A DNA stretch of 64,000 nucleotides from Amycolatopsis solani (GTDB lineage: Bacteria; Actinomycetota; Actinomycetes; Mycobacteriales; Pseudonocardiaceae). The position numbers and the translations under genes are program-made. The notes under the pieces are model-generated. The model saw nothing but the letters and a program-made list of their open reading frames with translations, searched no databases and was not told the origin of the DNA. Of this stretch, positions 17,701 to 25,930 are shown piece after piece. Every line of letters starts with the position of its first letter. Within the stretch, counting starts at the first letter, position 1. The DNA lies in contig NZ_JAWQJT010000002.1 in NCBI RefSeq assembly GCF_033441515.1, positions 2,604,001-2,668,000 of the forward strand, in the 5' to 3' direction.

Positions 17701-19649
17701 CCTACGACGCGCTCGGCCGGGTGCTGTCCGAGACCTGCAACGGCCGCACCGTGCGGTCGGAGTACGACGTGCTCGGCAGGCGGGTCCGGCGCGTCCTCCC
17801 GTCCGGGCTGACCGGCGAGTGGGCCTACGACGGCGCCGGCGCGCCGATCGGGCTGCGGGTGGGCGGGCACACGATGAGCCTGCGCCGTGACCTGGCGGGC
17901 CGTGAGGTCCAGCGCGAATGGGGCGTCGCGGACCTGCGCCGGCACTGGGACGCGGCGGGCCGGCTCGCCGCGCAGACCGTCGCGGGCGCCGGCGGCGCGC
18001 TGGTGCACCGGCGTGCCTACGACTACCGCGACGACGGCCTGCTGGTCGCGACGCACGATGCCGCCGGCACCCGCTCGTTCGAGCTCGACCCCCTCGGCCG
18101 GGTCAGCGCGGTCACCGGCGCCACGCACGCCGAGCGCTACAGCTACGACAGCACGGGCAACGTGACCGGCGTCCAGGCGGGTGCCGTCCCGGACGCGCTC
18201 GCCGGGCCCCGGACCTACGCCGGTGGCCGGATCACCGCCGCCGGCGCGGCCCGCTACACCCACGACCGGCAGGGCAGGCTCGTCGAACGCACCGCGCCGG
18301 GGCTCGACGGCCGGCCGCAGGTCTGGCGCTTCACCTGGAACGCCGAGGACCGCCTCACCGGCGTCACGACGCCGGACGGGCAGCAGTGGCGCTACCGCTA
18401 CGACCCGCTGGGCAGGCGGGTCGCGAAGCAGCGGCTCGCGGCCGACGGCGCGGTGGCCGAGCAGATCGACTTCACCTGGGACGGCCCGGCACTGGCCGAG
18501 GAGCACCGGCTGACCGCGTCGGGCCAGCGGCGGCTGCTGAGCTGGGACGTCGAGCCCGGCAGTGAGCTCCCGCTGCTGCAGTGCGAGCGGCTGCTCGGGC
18601 CGGAAGGCTTCCAGCAGGTGCTCGACCAGCGGTTCTTCGCGATCGTGACCGACGTCGTCGGCACCCCCACCGAGCTGGTCGGGCTCGACGGCGCGGTCGC
18701 CCGCCAGCAGCCGCAGACGATCTGGGGCCGGGCGCTGGACAACGCGCCCGAGGTGACGCCGCTGCGGTTCCCCGGCCAGTACTTCGACGCCGAAACGGGC
18801 CTGCACTACAACTACCACCGCTACTACGACCCGGGCACCGCGCGCTTCCTCAGCGTCGACCCGCTGGGCCTGGCGGGCGGGGCGAACCCGCAGGCGTACG
18901 TCGCCAACCCGCTGGCGTGGATCGACCCGTCCGGCCTGACGCCGTGCTCCGACGCCGCCGCGGCGTCCGGCAGCGGGGGCAGCCGCGGTGGCGGCGGCAA
19001 CCGGGGCGGCGGTGGCAACCGGGGTGGCAACGGCCGTGGCGGCAACGGGAACACGAGCGGGCCGAGCCGGCCGCCGCGCACCAACAACCGCCCGCCGCCG
19101 CCGTACTACGACAACCCGCTGCCGACGACGCCGCACGCGACGGTGCCGCACACGCCGGACAACCCGAACGGCAGCCTTTACCACTACACCAACGAAGCCG
19201 GCATGAACGGCATCATGGGCAGCGGCCACGTCCGTCCCTCGGCGTGGACCCACGGCACCCCCGACAACCCGCTGGTCGGCTCCCACGCCCGGTACGGCTC
19301 GGGCGGCTACTTCACCAACATCGCGCCGGGACAGCTGTCGCAGGAAGGGCTTTCCCAGGCCCTGGTGCTCAACCCGGGCTCCGGCGCCAGCTTCACGCAC
19401 CACATCGAGGTCAGCCCGTCCGCGCTGGAGAGCCAGGGCTACACGATCTCGCAGTCCGACCACCGGCCGGACGTCTACGTGGTGCACCACAACGACCAGC
19501 CGACCAACCACCCGAACCCGAGGCCGGTCGAGATCGGCGACGCCCACGTCAGCCACGGCCCGAACCCCCAGGGCCCCCACCTGGGCAGCAGCATGGGCCA
19601 GGAAGACTGGGGCGACGCGGCCCGCCCCCGGCCCCCGCGGCAGCGCTGA
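14796..19649 (+). CDS. Rhs/YD-repeat toxin with HYD1-type ADP-ribosyltransferase tip
   Basis: 1617 residues. Residues 1-250 are alpha-helical with a WXG100-like segment (AWTGPAADAYRQRTQDA) and hydrophobic helices. A Pro/Thr/Gly-rich linker follows at about 250-360. Then comes a DUF6531-like start (GDPIDVASGRMFLPQTD), some 30 YD repeats of the form YDAxGRLxxxT, and the Rhs core end (YFDAETGLHYNYHRYYDP ... FLSVDPLGL) near 1325-1375. After a Gly/Asn-rich linker, residues 1455-1617 contain SLYHYTNEAGMNGI and GSGGYFTNI, resembling HYD1-type ADP-ribosyltransferase toxins. The architecture predicts a contact-dependent or secreted antibacterial toxin, possibly exported by an ESX pathway. A small gene 14 bases downstream is the likely immunity gene. 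Confidence 0.85.
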   Translation: MTNPLVAQPQDSTKAYSGISLLESAADLKSAIESGDWASVAMGAVGTALDALSMAMDPFGAVLAAGVAWLMEHVGPLKQALDGLTGNADEIAAQSETWKNVAGELQAVGTDLGDMVKADLQAWTGPAADAYRQRTQDAVDLLGTAQKGCEGASSGVKTAGEVVAAVRALVRDIIAELIGHLISWALQVVFTLGIGLTWVVPQVIGAVAKTASKIADLVKRLVTALKALVPLLKRAGDLFGDAAKALKNIKPGKAGPPPKVSHIDGTPKAPKPDGGTTTPSGDHSPPPKGNGSTTPSGDHTPPPKGGDSTTPSGAHPTPDTTPPPGRGPSDSTSTSGANDGVRGGNSNPPHNSTPTRDLPDCGDPIDVASGRMFLPQTDVELRAALPLIVSRTHLSDYRCGRSFGATWASTLDQRLEVDEAGISFAAEDGALMTYPLPGATGSVLPEFGPRWPLARTADGGFTVTMPELSQTLLFAATGRAELPVTAMLRGSGARIDFGRDETGLLTTIAHSGGYLLGVESSGGLVTGLSLVGGARLPDGTPADLPLVRYRYDDARRLVEVVNSSGRPLRFGYDAEGRITSWEDRNGVSYRYHYDAAGRCVRTEGDGGYLDYTFEYDAAARVTRATNSLGAVITYHFTEWGQVSREIDPLGHEVRNEWDRHHRLLVRTDELGGATTYTYDEAGDLVAIGYPDGTADSARYDEHHRPVLTVDVDGARTTREYGELGELVAAVDPAGARTTYGYDSLGNLASIVDPTGGRTTIVSDARGLAESVTGPTGAVRTFEYDAFGRLVAETAPGGETTRYAWTVEGRPMRVTRPGGATEHWSYDGEGNLREYRDAAGARTLHEVGGFDLPSARIAPDGSRMEFTHDTELRLVSVRNEQGRRWEYRHDAAGNLVEETDFDGRVLRYGYDAAGNLTSRTNGAGETLEFTRDALGRVVEQRAGADVTRWTYDAAGRLLRAVNADADVTFTYDALGRVLSETCNGRTVRSEYDVLGRRVRRVLPSGLTGEWAYDGAGAPIGLRVGGHTMSLRRDLAGREVQREWGVADLRRHWDAAGRLAAQTVAGAGGALVHRRAYDYRDDGLLVATHDAAGTRSFELDPLGRVSAVTGATHAERYSYDSTGNVTGVQAGAVPDALAGPRTYAGGRITAAGAARYTHDRQGRLVERTAPGLDGRPQVWRFTWNAEDRLTGVTTPDGQQWRYRYDPLGRRVAKQRLAADGAVAEQIDFTWDGPALAEEHRLTASGQRRLLSWDVEPGSELPLLQCERLLGPEGFQQVLDQRFFAIVTDVVGTPTELVGLDGAVARQQPQTIWGRALDNAPEVTPLRFPGQYFDAETGLHYNYHRYYDPGTARFLSVDPLGLAGGANPQAYVANPLAWIDPSGLTPCSDAAAASGSGGSRGGGGNRGGGGNRGGNGRGGNGNTSGPSRPPRTNNRPPPPYYDNPLPTTPHATVPHTPDNPNGSLYHYTNEAGMNGIMGSGHVRPSAWTHGTPDNPLVGSHARYGSGGYFTNIAPGQLSQEGLSQALVLNPGSGASFTHHIEVSPSALESQGYTISQSDHRPDVYVVHHNDQPTNHPNPRPVEIGDAHVSHGPNPQGPHLGSSMGQEDWGDAARPRPPRQR

Positions 19650-19663
19650 ACCGGAGACCCGAC

Positions 19664-19942
19664 ATGGACTACCTGCACGTGCACTGGCAGCACGACGCAC
19701 CCGATGCCCCGGCGGACATCTACAGCGAACTCGACGACGACCGCTGGGAGGTCCGCAAGGTCGAGGTCTTCCCGGACGGCACGCACCACTACGCGGACGA
19801 CTGGAAGTCCACCGGCAAGACCGGGCTCAGCGAGGTACCGCTCCCGCCGTTCGAGGACCTGGCCGCCCAGCGAGCGCTGACCCCGACGGAGATCGACGAG
19901 GCGGAGTTCGAGCGGCGGTGGCAGGCCGCGACGGAGGGCTGA
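19664..19942 (+). CDS. Probable immunity protein to the YD-repeat toxin (DUF6881-like)
   Basis: 92 residues from ATG at 19664, 14 bases after the toxin stop. The sequence pattern YLHVHWQHDAPDAP, IYSELDDDRWEVRKVEVF and a following DG..HYAD resembles the DUF6881 family of small acidic proteins often found beside polymorphic toxins. No signal peptide is present, so it would act in the cytoplasm. The immunity role is inferred from size, acidity and position; the family assignment is from memory of the pattern. Confidence 0.7.
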   Translation: MDYLHVHWQHDAPDAPADIYSELDDDRWEVRKVEVFPDGTHHYADDWKSTGKTGLSEVPLPPFEDLAAQRALTPTEIDEAEFERRWQAATEG

Positions 19943-19985
19943 CGAGGTTTGTTGCACCGCTCCTGAGCCGCGCGACTGACCAGAC

Positions 19986-21500
19986 ATGACGAGGTGGGAG
20001 ATCAAGCCAGGCCGGTGGCTCGCGTCCGGCCGCAGGATGCTGCGTGGCGGGCGGGCACCGGGGCTGAGCTGGTGGTTCGTCGTCTGCGCCGCGGCTGTGG
20101 TGGTGGTCGTGGCTTGGGTCGCCACCAGCTGGCTCCTCGGCGAGGCAGCTTCGGCGAAGGACCCCGGCGCCGCGCGGGTCGAGGCGATCAAGACCGGGCT
20201 GGGCATCGGCGCGGGCACCACGGGGGTCTTCGCGCTGCTGCTGGCGGTGCGCCGGCAATGGCACAGCGAGCACGACGCGATCGAGAAGAACCTCACGGAG
20301 CTCTACACCAAGGCCGCCGACCAGCTCGGCTCCACCGACGCTTCGGTACGTCTGGCCGGCCTCTACGCCTTGGAACGGCTCGCGCAGAACAACGGCCGCC
20401 AGCGGCAGAGCATCGTGAACGTGGTGTGCGCGCACCTGCGCATGTCGGACGAATCCCGCGACGGCGAAGTCCGGCTCGCGGCCCAGCGCATCCTCGCCGA
20501 CCACCTGTCACCCGACGGCCGGGTGTTCTGGGACGACATCGACCTCGACCTCACGAACGCCCACCTGGTCGACTTCAACCTGGGCAACTGCCGGCTGCGC
20601 AATGGCCGCTTCGCCGGTGCGACGTTCACCGGCGACGCCGCGTTCGGCGGCGCCACCTTCACCGGAGACGCCCGATTCGGCGGCGCGACGTTCACCGGAA
20701 ATGCCCGGTTCGGCATGACGACCTTCGTCGGCACGGCCCGGTTCGGTGCGGCGAAGTTCACGGGAGAAGCCCGGTTCGGCGCCGCGAAGTTCTCGCGCGC
20801 GACCTCATTCGCTTCGACGACCTTCGCGGCGCGCGCTCAGTTCGGTGATGCGGCTTTCGCGGACAACGCGCAGTTCGGCGGGGCCGTCTTCGGGGGCGAT
20901 GCTCAGTTCAAGAACACGACGTTCGAGGGCAACGCCGGTTTCGCCGGCGTCGCTTTCACCGCGCGCGCGGGATTTCGCGCGGCCGGATTTCGTGGTGAGG
21001 CGAGGTTCCGGGACAGCACCTTCGGCGGAGCTGCCACGTTCACCGGAGCGACCTTCGCCGGCGACGCTCGCTTCAGGCACACGACGTTCGCCGACGGAGG
21101 TGCCTTCGAACACGCCAGTTTCGCGCATCGCGCCGGCTTCGGCAGTGCTGCGTTCGCCGGTGGCGCGACCTTCGAGCGCGCTGCTTTCACGGCCCACGCG
21201 GGCTTCAGCCGAGCGACGTTCGACGGCGAAGCCCGATTCGGCGACGCGGCCTTCGGCCGGAGCGCCGGTTTCAGCAGCGCGACGTTCGCCGGTGGCGCGT
21301 GCTTCGATCGGACGACCTTCACCGGCCGAGCGGAGTTCGGAAACGCGACGTTCGCGGGTGATGCGCACTTCGCCGGCACGGCCTTCGACGAGGGTGTCCT
21401 CTTCGACGGCGCCACGTTCGACGGCAGGGCTGATTTCGAGGGCGCGACGCTGACCGGCGCCTTCGCGTTCAACCCGTGGCGCGGCCGGAAGACGTCCTGA
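19986..21500 (+). CDS. Membrane-anchored pentapeptide-repeat protein
   Basis: 504 residues. Two membrane helices near residues 28-50 and 75-92 precede a helical region (ELYTKAADQLGSTDASVRLAGLYALERLA) common to actinobacterial pentapeptide proteins. From about residue 205 to 495 there is an almost unbroken run of pentapeptide pairs of the form A-T-F-x-G-x-A-x-F-x, roughly 28 decapeptides, expected to form a right-handed quadrilateral beta-helix. The fold can mimic DNA in gyrase-protecting proteins, but nothing here proves that role. The 3' end overlaps a broken minus-strand gene. Confidence 0.85.
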   Translation: MTRWEIKPGRWLASGRRMLRGGRAPGLSWWFVVCAAAVVVVVAWVATSWLLGEAASAKDPGAARVEAIKTGLGIGAGTTGVFALLLAVRRQWHSEHDAIEKNLTELYTKAADQLGSTDASVRLAGLYALERLAQNNGRQRQSIVNVVCAHLRMSDESRDGEVRLAAQRILADHLSPDGRVFWDDIDLDLTNAHLVDFNLGNCRLRNGRFAGATFTGDAAFGGATFTGDARFGGATFTGNARFGMTTFVGTARFGAAKFTGEARFGAAKFSRATSFASTTFAARAQFGDAAFADNAQFGGAVFGGDAQFKNTTFEGNAGFAGVAFTARAGFRAAGFRGEARFRDSTFGGAATFTGATFAGDARFRHTTFADGGAFEHASFAHRAGFGSAAFAGGATFERAAFTAHAGFSRATFDGEARFGDAAFGRSAGFSSATFAGGACFDRTTFTGRAEFGNATFAGDAHFAGTAFDEGVLFDGATFDGRADFEGATLTGAFAFNPWRGRKTS

Positions 21501-21849
21501 GCCAGGGGACCGGGGTCGTTGTCACCACGGCGCGTCCGGGGCAGGCGAGCGAGTCCCGTGCGATGGCTTCGGCCCCGTCGTCCTGGAGGGTCAGCGGCAC
21601 GGGTTCGGGAGCCGGCCAAGCCACCAGTGTCAGGTGTCCGGCGTGGCGGGATGGTCGCGAGCGAGCTGGTCGAACGACACCGTGCGGTCCGCTGCCGGCG
21701 AGACGGGGTGGCCGCCGCCGTCTTCGTGCTGCGCCATGAGTTCGCGGGCGCCTTCGGCGAGCAGGTCGAGGTGGGCATCTGCGGTCAACCGGTCGACGGC
21801 CACCGGCCGGGCGCCCAGGCCGCGTTTCGTCGCTCTCCACCGCCGGCAC
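21469..21849 (-). pseudogene. Frameshifted small gene of unknown function
   Basis: The GTG at 21849 follows a strong AGGAGG site and starts MPAVESDET, but coding-like sequence then moves to another frame (ARPVAVDRLTADAHLDLLAE ... VSFDQLARDH, ending in a stop). It returns to the first frame for GHLTLVAWPAPEPVPLTLQD to a TGA at 21469. Each segment has the high third-position GC of a real gene while the alternatives are Arg/Pro-rich nonsense. Two compensating frameshifts are the simplest reading; sequencing error is possible. No family recognised. Confidence 0.5.
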
Positions 21850-21935
21850 GCTGCTCCACCTCCTGTGGCTGGTGCCGTTCGTCGGCGGCCCGCCGCCGCG
21901 GTGACGCGGGGTCAGCGGGTGGACACGGGCTTTCG

Positions 21936-21941
21936 TACACT
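21936..21941 (+). promoter_or_regulatory. Leaderless -10 box for the Ser/Thr kinase gene
   Basis: TACACT lies 6 nt before the GTG start at 21948 and there is no Shine-Dalgarno sequence. The stretch 21850-21935 holds no gene that can be supported. Confidence 0.45.
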
Positions 21942-21947
21942 GCTCGC

Positions 21948-23753
21948 GTGAGCGAGGGGCGAGTCGTGGCCAACCGGTACCGGTTGGAGGAGGAGCTCGG
22001 CCGGGGTGGGATGGGCGTCGTCTGGCGGGCGGTCGACCTCGAGCTCGGCAGGCAGGTGACGCTCAAGCGGGCGCTCGGCGAGGACGCCGGGCAGATCCGG
22101 CGTGAGGCGCGGATCGGTGCCGGGCTGCTGCACGCGAACGTCGTCACCGTGTTCGACACGGTCGTCGACGGGGACGCCCGGTGGCTGGTCACGGAGTACC
22201 TGGCCGCGCGGAGCCTCGAGGAGCTCGTCGACGACGACGGGCCGCTGCCCGAGGAGCGGGTCCGGCGGATCGGCGTGCAGCTCGCCGGGGCGCTCGCGGA
22301 CATGCACGCCCGCGGCATCGTCCACCGCGACGTCAAGCCGGGCAACGTCCTGGTGACCGCGGACGACGTCGCCAAGCTCACCGACCTGGGCATCGCCCGC
22401 TGGACCGAAGTCACCCGCACCGGTGGCGCGCAGCTCACCGGCACGCTCGGGTACGTCGCGCCGGAGGTGGCCGACGGCGCCGAAGCCGGGCCCGCCTCGG
22501 ACGTCTTCTCGCTGGGGGCCACTCTCTACGCCGCGATCGAGGGCCGGTCGCCGTGGGGGTCGGGCGAGGACGGCCCGTTCGCGCAGATGCGCCGCGCCGC
22601 CGCCGGACGGCCCGCACCCGCCGAGCGCGCCGGGCCGTTCGCGCCGGTGCTCGCCGCGCTGATGGCCCGGCACCCGGCCGACCGGCCCGGCGCCGCCGAA
22701 GCGGTCACGCTGCTCACGGTGGACGCGCCCGTGCCCCGGCGGCCGCGACGCCACCTGCGTCGCCGGCTGCTCGCCGGGGCCGCGGTGGCGGCGGTGGCCG
22801 CACTGGTGGCCGGGTTCGTCCTCGGCCGCCCGCTGTGGACGAACACCGGCGGCGCACCGGCCGGGACGAACGCCGGCGGCGCGCCGGCCGGGGCGAACAC
22901 CCTCGGCGCCGACCCGGGCGGAACCGACCCGTGCGCGGCGATCGCGCTCAACTCGCTCACCGGGTTCGGGGAGCCGTTCGTGGACCCCGAGGTGTTGAAC
23001 TTCGGCACCTGCGTGGTCACGACGACGTTGTTCAACGACGCCGGGAAGGTGCAGACCCGGCTCGACCTGACCGGCCCGCTGCGGTACCCGCCCCGGCCGC
23101 CGGTGCCCGGCAAGATGGGCGAAATCGAGTATCCCGAGCCCCGCGAGGGTGCTTGTGCGCGCGCCATTTCGCTGGCCGACGCCAACCGGATCGTCATCAC
23201 TTCGCGCGCGCTGGAACGCGCGCAGGACGCGCCGGTGTGCACCTTTTCGGAGGCGGTGCTGTCCGGGGTGCTGGCCAAGCTCGCCAACGGGCCCCTGCCG
23301 CGGCGTGCCGAACTGCCGGTGGGGTCGCTGGTGCGCGTCGACGCCTGCGGCCTGCTCGACGACGCCACGACGACCGGTGTGCTGGGCCGGAGCACGCCGC
23401 CGGACCGCGGGTTCGGTGGCTGGGGTTGCACCTGGGAACACGATCCGCGCACGATCAGCGTGGAGTTCAGCCGGGAATGGCCGGTCGAAGCGGACGAGGA
23501 CGTGCCGGGCGACCGGATCCAAGTGGGGAACCGCAACGCCGTCGTGGCGCCGGTCCAGGGCGGGCACCCGGAGTGCGCGGTCACGGTCGTGCACCGCCGC
23601 TACACCCCGGCGTTGCCGGTGCTGCGCGGCACTCCTCCGGATCGGGAGGAGGTCGCGGTGGTCTCGGTCGAGGACACCTCGGCGGCTACTGGGGACGCGT
23701 TGTGCGGTACGGCGCGATCGCTGGCGGAGGCCCTCGTCCGGCGGCTGCCCTGA
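21948..23753 (+). CDS. Transmembrane serine/threonine protein kinase (PknB-like)
   Basis: 601 residues from GTG at 21948, which gives the usual distance to the glycine loop (LGRGGMGVVWRA, residues 18-29). Lys40 (TLKRA), the catalytic loop HRDVKPGN (126-133) and DLG at 146-148 (the DLG variant is common in bacteria) are all present, so activity is expected. A membrane helix at 273-293 leads to a Gly/Ala/Asn linker and an extracellular region of about 290 residues with paired Cys (for example DPCAAIALNSLTGFG and DACGLLDDATTTGVLG), resembling DUF3558-type domains. It may sense a wall or secreted ligand. A beta-helix protein and an FHA protein follow. Confidence 0.88.
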   Translation: MSEGRVVANRYRLEEELGRGGMGVVWRAVDLELGRQVTLKRALGEDAGQIRREARIGAGLLHANVVTVFDTVVDGDARWLVTEYLAARSLEELVDDDGPLPEERVRRIGVQLAGALADMHARGIVHRDVKPGNVLVTADDVAKLTDLGIARWTEVTRTGGAQLTGTLGYVAPEVADGAEAGPASDVFSLGATLYAAIEGRSPWGSGEDGPFAQMRRAAAGRPAPAERAGPFAPVLAALMARHPADRPGAAEAVTLLTVDAPVPRRPRRHLRRRLLAGAAVAAVAALVAGFVLGRPLWTNTGGAPAGTNAGGAPAGANTLGADPGGTDPCAAIALNSLTGFGEPFVDPEVLNFGTCVVTTTLFNDAGKVQTRLDLTGPLRYPPRPPVPGKMGEIEYPEPREGACARAISLADANRIVITSRALERAQDAPVCTFSEAVLSGVLAKLANGPLPRRAELPVGSLVRVDACGLLDDATTTGVLGRSTPPDRGFGGWGCTWEHDPRTISVEFSREWPVEADEDVPGDRIQVGNRNAVVAPVQGGHPECAVTVVHRRYTPALPVLRGTPPDREEVAVVSVEDTSAATGDALCGTARSLAEALVRRLP

Positions 23754-23754
23754 A

Positions 23755-23784
23755 CCGGGGACCGGTCCCCGGCCACCTCGGCTA
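23755..23784 (+). promoter_or_regulatory. Shared promoter-like element upstream of the beta-helix/FHA operon
   Basis: GGGACC at 23758-23763 and CGGCTA at 23779-23784 are separated by 15 bases, and the upstream half sits in a palindrome (CCGGGGACCGGTCCCCGG, 23755-23772). The same two boxes, spacing and GGTCCCCGG context recur at 34211-34237, 38 bases before the moxR-like gene; here the start is 37 bases away. The form suggests an alternative (ECF-type) sigma-factor promoter, but the sigma factor is unknown. The palindrome could also end transcription of the kinase gene. Confidence 0.5.
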
Positions 23785-23820
23785 GACAGTGAGCCGGGGC
23801 CGGAGGAGGCGGGACGAGAA

Positions 23821-25014
23821 GTGGCGATACGGGTGTTGGCCGGCGTGGTGCTCCTGGTGCTGGGCGTGGCCGGTCCGGCAGCCGAGGGGGCTGCCGGACC
23901 GATGGCGCGGACCCTGCGGGTGGGGCCGCACGGGCAGTACGCGGGAGTCCAGGCCGCGGCCGACGCAGCCCGTCCGGGCGACACGGTCGCGATCGAGGCC
24001 GGCGCCTACCCGGGCGGGCTGACCGTTCACCGCGACGGCGCCCCGGGCCGCCCGATCCGGTTCACCGGCGTCGGCGGTACCGCGGTGCTCACCGGCGCCG
24101 GCGGCCTGGCCGTCGGCGGACACGGCTGGCTGGAGTTCACCGACGTGAGCGTGGCCGGCTCGGCCCGCTTCGGCGTGTACGCCGAGGGCGCCCACGACCT
24201 CGTGTTCGACCGGTTCGGTGTCGACGGCTCCCGCGACGGCGGGCTCGTGCTGGTCGGCACCCGGCGGGTGCGCGTCGCGAACTGCGACATCCGCGGCACC
24301 AACGCCCGCGGCACCGCGGCCGATCACGAAGCGCTGAGCATCGCCTCGGGCTCGTCGGACGTGGAGGTGTCCGGCTGCCGCGTGCACGACAACGGCGAGG
24401 AAGGCATCGACGTCAAGTACGACGATGCCGCCCGGGTGAAGATCCACCACAACGTCGTCACCGGCAACCGCGGCCCGGACATCTACGTCGACTCCTCGTC
24501 CACTGTGGACGTCTACGCCAACGCCGTCGGCGGTACCCGCGAGGCCACCAAGGCCGGGATCGGGCTCGCCGTCGAGGACTATTCGGAAAGCCGCCTGCTG
24601 TCGGAGATCCGGGTCTTCGACAACCTTTCGACCGGCAACGCGCAGGCCGGGCTGAGCCTCTGGACCGAGTCGACCGGGACCATGCGGGACCTGACGATCG
24701 TCAACAACACCTTCGACGGCAACGCCCGCGGCTCCCTGCTGATCGACGCCGACCGGTTCACCGGAACGAACACCTTGCGGAACAACGTGTTCGGCGACGG
24801 ACCGGTCGACACCGGGCCGTTCGCCGCCGACCACAACTTCGCCGGAAACCCGGGATTCGCCGATCCGGCCCACGGTGACTACCACCTCGCCGAGGGCTCG
24901 GCCGCGGTCGACGCCGGCAGCCCCCGGCGCGCGCCCGTGTTCGACCTCGACGGCGTCGCCCGGCCCGCCGGCGCGGGCTTCGACATCGGCGCCTACGAAC
25001 GGAGGTGGCCGTGA
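23821..25014 (+). CDS. Secreted right-handed parallel beta-helix protein
   Basis: 397 residues from GTG at 23821, preceded by GGAGGAGG. A signal peptide (AIRVLAGVVLLVLGVAGPAAEGA) is followed by TLRVGPHGQYAGVQAAADAA, the usual opening of pectate-lyase-like beta-helix proteins, and many short parallel-helix repeats (SSDVEVSGCRVHDNGEEGIDV and similar). The C-terminus has the FDLDGVARPAGAGFDIGAYE ending seen in secreted actinobacterial beta-helix proteins. Substrate unknown; polysaccharide binding or lysis is the family norm. It overlaps the FHA gene by 4 bases. Confidence 0.82.
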   Translation: MAIRVLAGVVLLVLGVAGPAAEGAAGPMARTLRVGPHGQYAGVQAAADAARPGDTVAIEAGAYPGGLTVHRDGAPGRPIRFTGVGGTAVLTGAGGLAVGGHGWLEFTDVSVAGSARFGVYAEGAHDLVFDRFGVDGSRDGGLVLVGTRRVRVANCDIRGTNARGTAADHEALSIASGSSDVEVSGCRVHDNGEEGIDVKYDDAARVKIHHNVVTGNRGPDIYVDSSSTVDVYANAVGGTREATKAGIGLAVEDYSESRLLSEIRVFDNLSTGNAQAGLSLWTESTGTMRDLTIVNNTFDGNARGSLLIDADRFTGTNTLRNNVFGDGPVDTGPFAADHNFAGNPGFADPAHGDYHLAEGSAAVDAGSPRRAPVFDLDGVARPAGAGFDIGAYERRWP

Positions 25015-25802
25015 CCAGCGGACGGCTCGACCCGCACCACCAGCGCAGCCTGCGTCACGGCGTCGACGGCGCCGCACCGGGCACGTTGAGCGCGCTCACC
25101 GTCACCGGCGGCGTCGCGGTGCCGCCGTCACCCGGCAGCCTGGTGACCTTCGGGCGCAACCGGCTGGAGGTCGACGTCTGCGTCGGCGAGGAAGACGTGC
25201 GCATCAGCCGGGTCCACGGGCGGCTCGTGCGCGAACGGGACCGCTGGTGGCTCAGCAACACCGGCCGCTCGCCGATCCGGCTGTCCGACAGCATCCTGCT
25301 GCACCGCGACAGTGAACCGCTGCCGCTGGCCGACGGCTACACCGCGCTGTTCCTGCGCGGCACCCGCGAGCACGTCCTGGAACTGCTCGTCTCCGACGGC
25401 GACGCCCTCGTCGCCACGCGCCGCCCGACCCACCCGACAGCGCCGCCGAAACGCTGGCGGCTGTCCCCGGAGGAGCACCTCGTGCTGGCCGTTCTCGGGC
25501 AGCGTTACCTCGGCTACGACCCCCACCCGCTGCCGCTGTCCCGCCAGCAGGCGGCCGCCGAGCTCGCCGAACGACGACCGCGCGAGAACTGGACGGCCAA
25601 GCGCGTCGAGCACCTCGTTTCCCGCGTCCGGCAACGCCTTTCCGACGCCGGCGTGCACGGCCTGCGCCGCGAGGAGGTGGGGGAGCCGGTCGGGCTGACC
25701 CTGACCGTGAACCTGCTGCGCGAACTGGTGCTGTCGACGACGCTGGTGCCGATGGACCTGGAGTGGCTCGAACTCCCCGACCCGCCGCTCGCCCCCGGGT
25801 GA
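25011..25802 (+). CDS. FHA-domain protein with C-terminal helical region
   Basis: 263 residues. GTG at 25011 is preferred over GTG at 25005 because it forms a GTGA overlap and leaves GGAGG at 25001-25005 as its ribosome site. Residues 25-115 carry FHA hallmarks (TFGRNRLE, ISRVHGRL, LSNTGRSPI) that bind phosphothreonine. The C-terminal half (SPEEHLVLAVLGQRYL ... QQAAAELAERRP ... VEHLVSRVRQRL) looks like a winged-helix domain. A kinase lies two genes upstream, so phospho-dependent signalling to a DNA-binding domain is a reasonable inference. Confidence 0.75.
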   Translation: MTSGRLDPHHQRSLRHGVDGAAPGTLSALTVTGGVAVPPSPGSLVTFGRNRLEVDVCVGEEDVRISRVHGRLVRERDRWWLSNTGRSPIRLSDSILLHRDSEPLPLADGYTALFLRGTREHVLELLVSDGDALVATRRPTHPTAPPKRWRLSPEEHLVLAVLGQRYLGYDPHPLPLSRQQAAAELAERRPRENWTAKRVEHLVSRVRQRLSDAGVHGLRREEVGEPVGLTLTVNLLRELVLSTTLVPMDLEWLELPDPPLAPG

Positions 25803-25930
25803 GGGTGGACTGGTGGAACGCGGTCCTGATGCGGCCGGCACCGGCCTGACCGATCGGCTCGGCGTGGCGGCCGGTGAACTACGGTGATGAGGGGGCCGGG
25901 ATGCGAGCACACGATGACGGGCTTTTCGCG

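Noticed and set aside
14490..19700. 1736-codon minus-strand frame opposite the Rhs gene
   Set aside because: The plus-strand YD-repeat protein explains the sequence fully; the antisense frame is low in complexity and has no motif.
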